Shown: positions 5,745-11,672 of the stretch, piece after piece
Position numbering within the stretch: position 1 is the first letter of the stretch
Layout of the letters: each line of letters starts with the position of its first letter
DNA from: an uncultured Clostridia bacterium
GTDB taxonomy: Bacteria > Bacillota > Clostridia > Oscillospirales > Acutalibacteraceae
Assembly (NCBI GenBank): GCA_937877675.1
Contig: CALEIS010000067.1
Span: forward strand, 1 to 11,672
Length of the DNA: 11,672 nt
Reading direction: 5' to 3'
The notes under the pieces: model-generated
The model's database searches: none
The model's input: the letters and a program-made list of their open reading frames with translations, nothing else
Told to the model about the DNA's origin: nothing
Translations under genes and position numbers: made by a program

Positions 5745-5771
5745 TTATAACATAAAAATAATGTTTGTCAA
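5744..5771 (-). promoter_or_regulatory. Promoter of the perR-rubrerythrin operon
   Basis: On the minus strand TTGACA (5771-5766), 16 bases, TATAAT (5749-5744). Both hexamers are perfect. The operator at 5730-5744 adjoins the -10, as expected for a strong promoter kept off by a repressor. Confidence 0.8.
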
Positions 5772-5799
5772 TATATTTTTCTTAAAAAAGGTGATTATT

Positions 5800-6996
5800 T
5801 TGAAAAAAATTTTTTTAGTAATTTGTTCAATGCTTATTTTATTTTCATCTTGTTCTTTTGATAATGAAGAGGATATTGTTTTGTCAAAGAAAAATAAAGA
5901 TACTAAAATTATTGCAACATGGATTACATATAACGAGATTATAGAATTAATTAAATCTGTTGAAAATGAAGACGAGGTAAAAGATATTGTTGAAAATAAA
6001 ATTATTACTTTAAAAGATTATTCAATAAATACAGTTTTCTTACATGTAAGAGCATTTGATGATTGCTTTTATAAATCTAATGTTTTCCCTATTAATTCAT
6101 ATTGCTTAAATGAAACAGGAACTTTCAAATTTGATGTCTTACAAATTTTTATTGATGTATGCAAAAGTTATGAAATTGAAATACATGCTTGGCTAAATCC
6201 ATATAGAATAAGAAATGATTCTAATATAAACGCTATCAATAGTGAAACATTAGCAACTAATTTTATTGATTCTCAAGAAAATGAAGGATTGATTGTGACG
6301 GAAAACAGTATTTACTATAATCCAGCAAATATTGATGTCCAAGAATATATTTTAAGAGGAGTAAGAGAGATTGTTGAAAATTATGAGGTAAAAGGAATAC
6401 ATATTGATGACTATTTTTATCCTACACAATCGGAAAATATTGATAAATTGATATATACTAAATATCTCAAAAATGGAGGTGTATTATCTCTCGCTGATTT
6501 TAGAAGGCAGCATATTAATACTCTTATTTCATCAATTTTTACATTAATTAAAAATTTTGATTCTAGCATCATTTTTTCTGTAAGCCCATCTGGAGATATT
6601 AAAAAAAACTATGATGAGAGTTATGCTGATGTATTATTATGGCTAAAAGAAGAAGGATATGCTGATTATATTATTCCACAACTATATTTTGGGTACGAAC
6701 ATGAGTTCAAGTCATTCCAAAATGTTTTAAACGAATGGTTAAATTGTGGCGATAGTTCAAAATTAATAATTGGATTAGCTTTATATAAATCAGGAAAAAT
6801 AGATGAGTATGCTTTGTCTGGGGAGAATGAATGGATTAATAATCATGATATAATTTCACGACAAATTAATGACTCAATAAACAACTCTTGTAGTGGCTAT
6901 GCGATTTTTTCTGCATCGTATATGTATAATGAGAATGATAATATTGCTTTGTACAATGAATGTAATAACACGAAGAAAACATTGGAAATATTGTGA
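5800..6996 (+). CDS. Lipoprotein with GHL10 (DUF187) glycoside hydrolase-like domain
   Basis: This 398-residue protein starts with TTG at 5800, six bases after AAGGTG. It has a lipoprotein signal, KKIFLVICSMLILFSSC, with the lipid-bearing Cys at about residue 18, so it is anchored outside the membrane. The rest is a TIM-barrel hydrolase of the GHL10/DUF187 type, as in YngK. Typical pieces are IIATWITYNEI near the start, HAWLNPYR (129-136), GIHIDDYFYP (199-208), SVSPSG (260-265) and IPQLYFG. The Asp pair in HIDDYF is a likely active-site element. Family members are thought to act on cell-wall or other polysaccharides; the substrate here is unknown. It is divergent from perR and shares its operator region; a weak plus-strand promoter CTAACA-17-TATAAC (5723-5751) would straddle the operator. 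No terminator separates it from the next gene. It looks more AT-rich than its neighbours. Confidence 0.83.
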   Translation: MKKIFLVICSMLILFSSCSFDNEEDIVLSKKNKDTKIIATWITYNEIIELIKSVENEDEVKDIVENKIITLKDYSINTVFLHVRAFDDCFYKSNVFPINSYCLNETGTFKFDVLQIFIDVCKSYEIEIHAWLNPYRIRNDSNINAINSETLATNFIDSQENEGLIVTENSIYYNPANIDVQEYILRGVREIVENYEVKGIHIDDYFYPTQSENIDKLIYTKYLKNGGVLSLADFRRQHINTLISSIFTLIKNFDSSIIFSVSPSGDIKKNYDESYADVLLWLKEEGYADYIIPQLYFGYEHEFKSFQNVLNEWLNCGDSSKLIIGLALYKSGKIDEYALSGENEWINNHDIISRQINDSINNSCSGYAIFSASYMYNENDNIALYNECNNTKKTLEIL

Positions 6997-6999
6997 AAC

Positions 7000-7028
7000 T
7001 TGACGATTAGAGAGTTTTTTGGTAAAAT
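7000..7028 (+). promoter_or_regulatory. Promoter of the dockerin-bearing glucosaminidase gene
   Basis: TTGACG (7000-7005), 17 bases, TAAAAT (7023-7028), preceded by TGG (extended -10). It begins four bases after the stop of the lipoprotein gene, so the downstream gene can be transcribed on its own. Confidence 0.7.
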
Positions 7029-7059
7029 GAACACATAAAAATAAAGGATGTGTAAATTG

Positions 7060-9099
7060 GTGAAGAATTCTTTGTTAAAAAACATTATTTCCATTATGCT
7101 TGTTCTTTCTATTCTTATGTCTTTTTCATATTGTTTTATAGCGAATGCTCAAGCTAAAACAGGTTATATAACTGATGATAAAATTCGAGTTAGAACAAGT
7201 CCAAGCACTATACCTGGGGATAGTAACAGACTCATACATAATGGTGAAAAAGTAATGTTGAATGCAGGGCATGAAGTGATGGTTCTTGAGGCTGTAAATA
7301 GTCCAGATGACACTAATTACCCAGTATGGTATCACATAGAATTTGATTATAAGGGTGTTAAACTTAATGGTTATGTCAGTGCTCTATATGTTAGAGTTGT
7401 TGACACACCATCAGGTGATGTTGTTTTACCTGAAGATGTTCCTGAAATATATAAAGAGTATATTGAGAAACTTGCAACTTCACATCCTAATTGGAAATTT
7501 GTTTTTTATGATACAGGTCTTGAATGGTCTTCTCTTGTAAGTGAAGGTGCACAAGGGGACAAAATGAAGAGTATGATTTATTATACATTCCCTTTATCAT
7601 ATCGTTCAACAGAAGCAGGGTGCTATGATTGGGAGAATGATAAGTGGATTTCACCTGAGGGTGGTGTTTTTTATCATGCCAATGATCGGACAATTCTTCA
7701 CTATATGGACCCAAGAAATTTCTTGAATGAACGAAATATCTTTATGTTTGAAGCTCTGTCTTATGATGAGAATACTCAGACAATAGAGGGTGTAGAAAAG
7801 ATTCTTAAAGGCTCCTTTATGGAAGATAAAAAGATTACAAATACATCCGGTGAATCCGTTACATATGCACAAGCTTATATGGATGCTGCAAAAATATCTG
7901 GTGTAAGCCCATATCATCTTGCGGCAAGAACTATTCAGGAAGTTGGTCCATCAGGAAGTGGTTCAACAAGTGGAAAATATCCTGGATATGCTGGTTATTA
8001 TAACTATTATAATATTATGGCATATTCGGGTAATAACGCGATTGCAAGTGGTTTGAAATATGCATCAGGGTCAGGAGTTTCAACATCAGAAAAAAACAAA
8101 TATATGTTGCCATGGAATTCACCATATAAAGCAGTTGTTGGCGGTGCTAAGTGGATTGGTAATGGATATATTAATAATAATCAGGATACATTATATTACC
8201 AAAAATTTAATGTTGTTAATAAAAACTGGAATCATCAGTACATGGCTAATATTACAGCACCAGCAACAGAGTCGGTTAGTATAATGAATACATATAGCAA
8301 ATTAGGCATCATAGATAATTCATTTACTTTTATTATTCCTTATTATAGAAATATGCCTAAGGATGCTGCACCATTACCTGAATCATCTAATGCAAGTCCA
8401 AACAACTGGCTTAAAACTCTGAAAATAGAAAATTACGCATTTGATTTTCTTCCATCAAAGACAAGTGGATATTCAGTTGAAATTCCTTCAAGTGTTTCAA
8501 AGATTAAAATTTCTGCAACAACTGTGAATAGTAAAGCAACAGTAAAAGGTACAGGTGAAGTTTCTCTCACTAAGGGAATTAACCACGTCAAAATTGATGT
8601 AACAGCTGAAAATGGAAGTGTTAGGACGTACACTATCGAAGTTGTTAGAGGTGATGCGAGCTCAATACCTCTAAACTCAATTTCTTTAAATAAGGTAAGT
8701 TTAGATATGGTTGTTGATGATACATATCAGTTGACAGTCAATTATAATCCAACAAATACCACGGACGATAAAACTGTTGTTTGGTCGTCATCTGATGAAA
8801 GTGTTGTAAAAGTTGTGAATGGTAAATTAACAGCAGTTGGAAAAGGTGAGGCAACTATTACAGCTAGAGTTGATTCACATACAACCACATGCAAGATAAC
8901 AGTCAAAGATAAATATGCTATTGGTGATGTTAACATGGATGGAAAAGTATCAGCGATTGATGCAAGATATGTTTTGCAACATGTTGCAGAGACAAGAATG
9001 CTTACTGAAGAACAAATTAAATATTCAGATTTAAATAATGATGGAAAAATTACAGCAATTGATGCGAGAGGTATTTTGAAAATTGCCTCACAAGCATAA
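7060..9099 (+). CDS. Secreted endo-beta-N-acetylglucosaminidase with SH3, cadherin-like, Big2 and dockerin domains
   Basis: This 679-residue protein (GTG start) has a signal peptide ending near ANAQA (about residue 32). A bacterial SH3-like domain follows (33-115, DKIRVRTSPSTIPG ... GYVSALYVRV). Next is a GH73-like LytD-type glucosaminidase region (about 130-430), with the likely catalytic Glu294 in ARTIQEVGPSGSG and the YYNYYNIMAYSG motif. Then come a cadherin-like sandwich (450-530, LKTLKIENYAFDFLP), a Big2 domain (537-615, VVWSSSDESVVKV) and a type I dockerin (622-679). The dockerin has two calcium loops, GDVNMDGKVSAIDA and SDLNNDGKITAIDA. It should cleave peptidoglycan glycan strands while docked to a cohesin. 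Start choice is uncertain: with GGATG as ribosome site, spacing is nine bases to GTG 7060 and six to TTG 7057; ATG 7048 overlaps that site. It has its own promoter and a strong terminator. Confidence 0.88.
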   Translation: MKNSLLKNIISIMLVLSILMSFSYCFIANAQAKTGYITDDKIRVRTSPSTIPGDSNRLIHNGEKVMLNAGHEVMVLEAVNSPDDTNYPVWYHIEFDYKGVKLNGYVSALYVRVVDTPSGDVVLPEDVPEIYKEYIEKLATSHPNWKFVFYDTGLEWSSLVSEGAQGDKMKSMIYYTFPLSYRSTEAGCYDWENDKWISPEGGVFYHANDRTILHYMDPRNFLNERNIFMFEALSYDENTQTIEGVEKILKGSFMEDKKITNTSGESVTYAQAYMDAAKISGVSPYHLAARTIQEVGPSGSGSTSGKYPGYAGYYNYYNIMAYSGNNAIASGLKYASGSGVSTSEKNKYMLPWNSPYKAVVGGAKWIGNGYINNNQDTLYYQKFNVVNKNWNHQYMANITAPATESVSIMNTYSKLGIIDNSFTFIIPYYRNMPKDAAPLPESSNASPNNWLKTLKIENYAFDFLPSKTSGYSVEIPSSVSKIKISATTVNSKATVKGTGEVSLTKGINHVKIDVTAENGSVRTYTIEVVRGDASSIPLNSISLNKVSLDMVVDDTYQLTVNYNPTNTTDDKTVVWSSSDESVVKVVNGKLTAVGKGEATITARVDSHTTTCKITVKDKYAIGDVNMDGKVSAIDARYVLQHVAETRMLTEEQIKYSDLNNDGKITAIDARGILKIASQA

Positions 9100-9105
9100 A
9101 TAATA

Positions 9106-9136
9106 AAAACTCCGTAAAGTTTATTTACGGAGTTTT
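9106..9136. terminator. Bidirectional intrinsic terminator between convergent genes
   Basis: AAAACTCCGTAAA (9106-9118) pairs perfectly over 13 bases with TTTACGGAGTTTT (9124-9136), with a five-base loop. A-tracts and T-tracts on both sides let it serve both the dockerin gene (plus) and the hydrolase gene (minus, stop at 9141). Confidence 0.93.
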
Positions 9137-9140
9137 GCTT

Positions 9141-10112
9141 TTATATGTATTTTGATGTGAAATTGAAAATTGAATTCCAATAAAGTTCAGGGTCTTTACA
9201 TGAATTTCTTGCATGTGGTGAATCAGCGATAGTCACTTTTTCCTTTTCACAAGATGCTGCTTCATAGACTTTGTCAAGCATTTCGTAAGGAACAAATTTA
9301 TCTTTATCACCATGAATAAAGATTGTTGGTGTTTTTGAGTTTTTGATTTTTTCAACAGCTGATGCTTCTCTAAAATCAAATCCTGCATAAATTTTATTAG
9401 CTGTATTTATGCTGTACAATGTTGGGAATTCGTGTAACTTGAAATTGTTTGTTATTTTATTGCTTAATATATCCCATACAGAGGTGAATCCACAGTCTGC
9501 AACGGCAACTTTAACATTTGCTGGAAGATTCTCACCAGTAGCCATCATTGTTGTTGCCGAACCCATTGATTCGCCATGAATTATAATTTTGCTTTCAGGA
9601 TAGTTTTCAACTATAAAATTTATCCAGTCAATGAGGTCAAGTCTATCATGCCAACCCATTGTAATTTTATTTGCTTCACTATCACCATGACCATTTAAAC
9701 TTGGCAATATAACATTGTACCCTTTGTTATGGTATTCCTTTGCATATATTCCCATTCCTCTTGGATTAGAAGTATAGCCATGAACGACAATGACAAATAT
9801 ATCACTTTCTTGTTTTGGGAATATATAGTCTGCATATAAAAATTTATCAAAATTTGAAGACTTTATAATAAGTTTTTCTTTGTTTATGTTATCAAACCAC
9901 ATTGCGCCTTCTTTTTTTATTGAATCAAGTCGTAGTTTTTCTTCATCAGGCTTTTTATTTCCACTTGCAATTTTTGCTATGTGAGGATTTTTCAATCCCT
10001 GTTTAGTTAATGTGGCGTAATAAAGGACATTACCTAAGATAAAATAAGCTGTGCCAGCAGTTAAACTAATAGCACCTACTGTTTTAAGTAAATTTTTACT
10101 GATTTTTTTCAT
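9141..10112 (-). CDS. Membrane-anchored alpha/beta hydrolase (serine hydrolase)
   Basis: This 323-residue protein has one N-terminal hydrophobic segment (about 9-32, VGAISLTAGTAYFILGNVLYY) after a basic start, so it is probably tethered with its body outside the membrane. The alpha/beta hydrolase fold is complete: oxyanion-loop motif VVHGYTSNPRGMG (109-121), nucleophile Ser182 in GESMGS, acid Asp271 in FIHGDKDKFVP, and His300 in DSPHARNS. This resembles YqkD-like hydrolases of Firmicutes; the substrate (an ester, peptide or lipid) cannot be told. The ATG at 10112 has GGGAGG eight bases upstream. It is a single-gene unit: a promoter lies at 10135-10163, and the downstream terminator is shared with the convergent dockerin gene. 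Confidence 0.88.
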   Translation of the reverse strand: MKKISKNLLKTVGAISLTAGTAYFILGNVLYYATLTKQGLKNPHIAKIASGNKKPDEEKLRLDSIKKEGAMWFDNINKEKLIIKSSNFDKFLYADYIFPKQESDIFVIVVHGYTSNPRGMGIYAKEYHNKGYNVILPSLNGHGDSEANKITMGWHDRLDLIDWINFIVENYPESKIIIHGESMGSATTMMATGENLPANVKVAVADCGFTSVWDILSNKITNNFKLHEFPTLYSINTANKIYAGFDFREASAVEKIKNSKTPTIFIHGDKDKFVPYEMLDKVYEAASCEKEKVTIADSPHARNSCKDPELYWNSIFNFTSKYI

Positions 10113-10134
10113 AAATTATACCTCCCTTAGAATA

Positions 10135-10163
10135 ATTTTACATCTTGAAATGAAATTTGTCTA
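10135..10163 (-). promoter_or_regulatory. Promoter of the alpha/beta hydrolase gene
   Basis: On the minus strand TAGACA (10163-10158), 17 bases, TAAAAT (10140-10135). Each hexamer matches consensus at five of six positions. Confidence 0.6.
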
Positions 10164-10180
10164 TTATTTTTTACATTAAC

Positions 10181-10230
10181 TGATATTTTTTTCTTTTTTT
10201 GTTGTTTTATTTTGATTAATCTGTTAAAAT
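10181..10230 (+). promoter_or_regulatory. Promoter of the DivIVA-like/helicase operon with upstream T tract
   Basis: TTGTTT (10202-10207), 17 bases, TAAAAT (10225-10230), with TGT before the -10 (extended -10). The nearly pure T run at 10184-10200 directly upstream resembles an AT-rich UP element that would aid polymerase binding. Confidence 0.5.
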
Positions 10231-10264
10231 TAATCTAGTAATATGAGTTAAAGAGGAATTTTTT

Positions 10265-11008
10265 ATGGCTAATGAGATTACAGTTATGAAAACAGCGGTA
10301 TTCGGCGGTTTTAAAAAGGCGGATGTTCTTGCTCTTATTGAGCAGTTACAAAATGAAACTTCGGATATAAAAAATATTCTTGATGAAAAAAGAAAAGAAG
10401 TGCTTGAGTTAAGAAAACAGGTTGATGAACTTGCAATGGTTAATGAACTTCTTGCTGCTAAGGAATTAGAAAACAAGGAACTTAGTGACAAGCTTGAAAG
10501 TGCTCTTTTAGAAAATAAAAATTATAGCGAGAAAATTGCTGAATATGAAGCAAAGGCAGATAAACTTCAACGTGCAGAAAAACAAATTGGAGCAGTGTAT
10601 ATTGATGCAAGACGATACTCTGATGATTTAGTTGAAAATGCTCGTGCGAAAGCAAAAGATATTGGAGCAATTGCTTCACAGGATATTAAACGTGAATCAA
10701 TTGAAATTGAATCACTTTTAAGAGATGTAGATATTATATCTAAAAAGTTTAATACATCTATTGAACAGCTTCACAGAGACGTATATGCTCTTAGTTCAAA
10801 GTTAAATACATCAGCATCAAACTTATTGAATTTACATACTGATTTATCAGAATTAAATCCAATCGGTTATGATTTAGAGCCAATTACATCACCAGAAATG
10901 GATGTTGATGTAATTGTTAATGAATCTATTGACTCATACACTAGTGTTAATGATGATAAGTTCATAGATAATGATGGATACATATCTGTTTCATATACTG
11001 AAGAATAA
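10265..11008 (+). CDS. DivIVA-like coiled-coil protein
   Basis: This 247-residue cytoplasmic protein begins MANEITVMKTAVFGGFKKAD, followed by VLALIEQLQNE, a short N-terminal module like the membrane-targeting start of DivIVA/GpsB proteins (a Phe-Gly-Gly-Phe turn followed by a 'DVxxxIE' helix). Residues about 25-110 are strongly charged heptad coiled coil (EKRKEVLELRKQVDEL). The segment IGAVYIDARRYSDDLVENAR resembles the C-terminal coil of clostridial DivIVA-type proteins. The last 50 residues are acidic and probably disordered. Such proteins mark poles or septa and recruit envelope and division enzymes. The ATG at 10265 follows GAGGA. The helicase gene begins 24 bases after the stop, so the two are probably cotranscribed. 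An F-type ATPase b-subunit-like stalk is an alternative reading of the coil, but no membrane segment is present. Confidence 0.65.
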   Translation: MANEITVMKTAVFGGFKKADVLALIEQLQNETSDIKNILDEKRKEVLELRKQVDELAMVNELLAAKELENKELSDKLESALLENKNYSEKIAEYEAKADKLQRAEKQIGAVYIDARRYSDDLVENARAKAKDIGAIASQDIKRESIEIESLLRDVDIISKKFNTSIEQLHRDVYALSSKLNTSASNLLNLHTDLSELNPIGYDLEPITSPEMDVDVIVNESIDSYTSVNDDKFIDNDGYISVSYTEE

Positions 11009-11032
11009 AGATTTTGAATAGGTGGATTATAA

Positions 11033-11672
11033 ATGCATTCTAAAATTTGTCAATTGAGAGACAAAATTATTTTAAATGAATTTAATAGAATGAATAAAAT
11101 GCAGTTAAAGGCGGTCTTATCGGTTGACGGACCGCTTTTAATTCTGGCTGGTGCAGGTAGTGGCAAAACAACTGTTTTGGTAAATCGAATTGCTAATATT
11201 ATTAAGTATGGTTCTGCTTATAATTCAGATGTTATTGAAACACGTTTTGATGAAACAACATACGATTATGTAAATGAATACTATATGGGTAATCAGAGTG
11301 TTTATCCCAATATAAAAAATGTGTTATCTGTTGATGCTCCAAAGCCATGGGAGATTCTTGCATTTACATTTACTAACAAGGCAGCTAATGAATTAAAAGA
11401 GCGCTTGGTTTTAAGAATCGGCGAAGATGCTAATGATATATGGGCGGGTACATTCCACTCAATTTGTCTTCGTATTCTTAGAAAAAACGCTGAATTACTT
11501 GGCTACACATCTCACTTTACTATTTACGATACAGATGATAGTAAGCGTGTGATGAAAGAGTGCCAACGTCTATTAAATATTGATGATAAATTTTTACCTC
11601 ACAAATCAATTTTAGCCGAGGTAAGTCGAGCAAAGGATATGCTTGTTTCACCTAGTGAATTTTTATCTCTTG
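11033..11672 (+). CDS. PcrA/UvrD-type ATP-dependent DNA helicase, N-terminal fragment
   Basis: The first 213 codons are present; the gene runs off the right edge. The ATG at 11033 follows AGGTGG. This is a superfamily 1A 3'-5' helicase: the Q motif lies around NRMNKMQLKAV (Gln24), the Walker A motif is AGAGSGKT (39-46), motif Ia is AFTFTNKAANELKERL (110-125), and motif Ib is AGTFHSICLRILR (138-150). PcrA unwinds DNA in repair and plasmid or rolling-circle replication and clears RecA. About 45 to 50 residues (about 60-107, rich in Tyr, Asn and Asp) sit between Walker A and motif Ia, where E. coli UvrD has only a short link; this is an insertion. It is downstream of the DivIVA-like gene in one operon. 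The later helicase motifs cannot be judged. Confidence 0.92.
   Translation, partial: MHSKICQLRDKIILNEFNRMNKMQLKAVLSVDGPLLILAGAGSGKTTVLVNRIANIIKYGSAYNSDVIETRFDETTYDYVNEYYMGNQSVYPNIKNVLSVDAPKPWEILAFTFTNKAANELKERLVLRIGEDANDIWAGTFHSICLRILRKNAELLGYTSHFTIYDTDDSKRVMKECQRLLNIDDKFLPHKSILAEVSRAKDMLVSPSEFLSL

Noticed and set aside
8433..8936. Minus-strand open frames opposite the dockerin gene
   Set aside because: They are antisense to well-recognised cadherin-like and Big2 domains and lack ribosome sites.
10181..10208. Long T run as a terminator
   Set aside because: No stem precedes it and no gene ends there on the plus strand. Its place just before a -35 fits an AT-rich promoter element better.

Overview
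The window looks like chromosomal DNA of an anaerobic, low-GC Firmicute of the class Clostridia, most likely a Ruminococcus-like member of the Oscillospiraceae. The reasons are the strong AT bias, GGAGG-type ribosome sites with sigma-A-like promoters, a DUF3842 protein, an ECF-type vitamin transporter subunit, a reverse rubrerythrin next to a PerR-type regulator, and above all a type I dockerin on a secreted cell-wall hydrolase. The genus is an inference; no rRNA or tRNA is present to confirm it.

Layout. (1) 1-144, minus: the N-terminus of a DUF5054/GH38-like protein that runs off the left edge. (2) 300-1430, minus: a DUF3842 protein followed by an ECF transporter S component. The S component has its own promoter and a structured leader ending in an intrinsic terminator, which suggests attenuation or an unrecognised riboswitch. 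(3) 1673-4519, plus: a LytTR response regulator, an AgrC-like GHKL histidine kinase, and a gap-free tandem paralogue of that kinase which has Asp at the phospho-acceptor His position and no ATPase domain. A strong terminator follows. No AgrB/AgrD-type signal genes are visible. (4) 4758-5709, minus: perR then reverse rubrerythrin, an oxidative-stress operon with a consensus promoter and a Fur/PerR-type palindrome over the predicted transcription start. (5) 5800-9099, plus: a GHL10-type lipoprotein hydrolase, then a secreted SH3 / glucosaminidase / cadherin-like / Big2 / dockerin protein. Both probably act on the cell envelope or in a cellulosome-like setting. (6) 9106-9136: a perfect bidirectional terminator shared with (7) 9141-10112, minus: a membrane-anchored alpha/beta hydrolase. 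(8) 10265-11672, plus: a DivIVA-like coiled-coil protein and the start of a PcrA/UvrD helicase, which runs off the right edge.

The most notable points are the 'sensor-only' kinase paralogue encoded with its intact sister, and the ECF leader with three hairpins that share the same AGAA loop. Neither is claimed as a proven new system. No intergenic stretch exceeds 300 bases, and no CRISPR, tRNA, rRNA or insertion sequence was seen.
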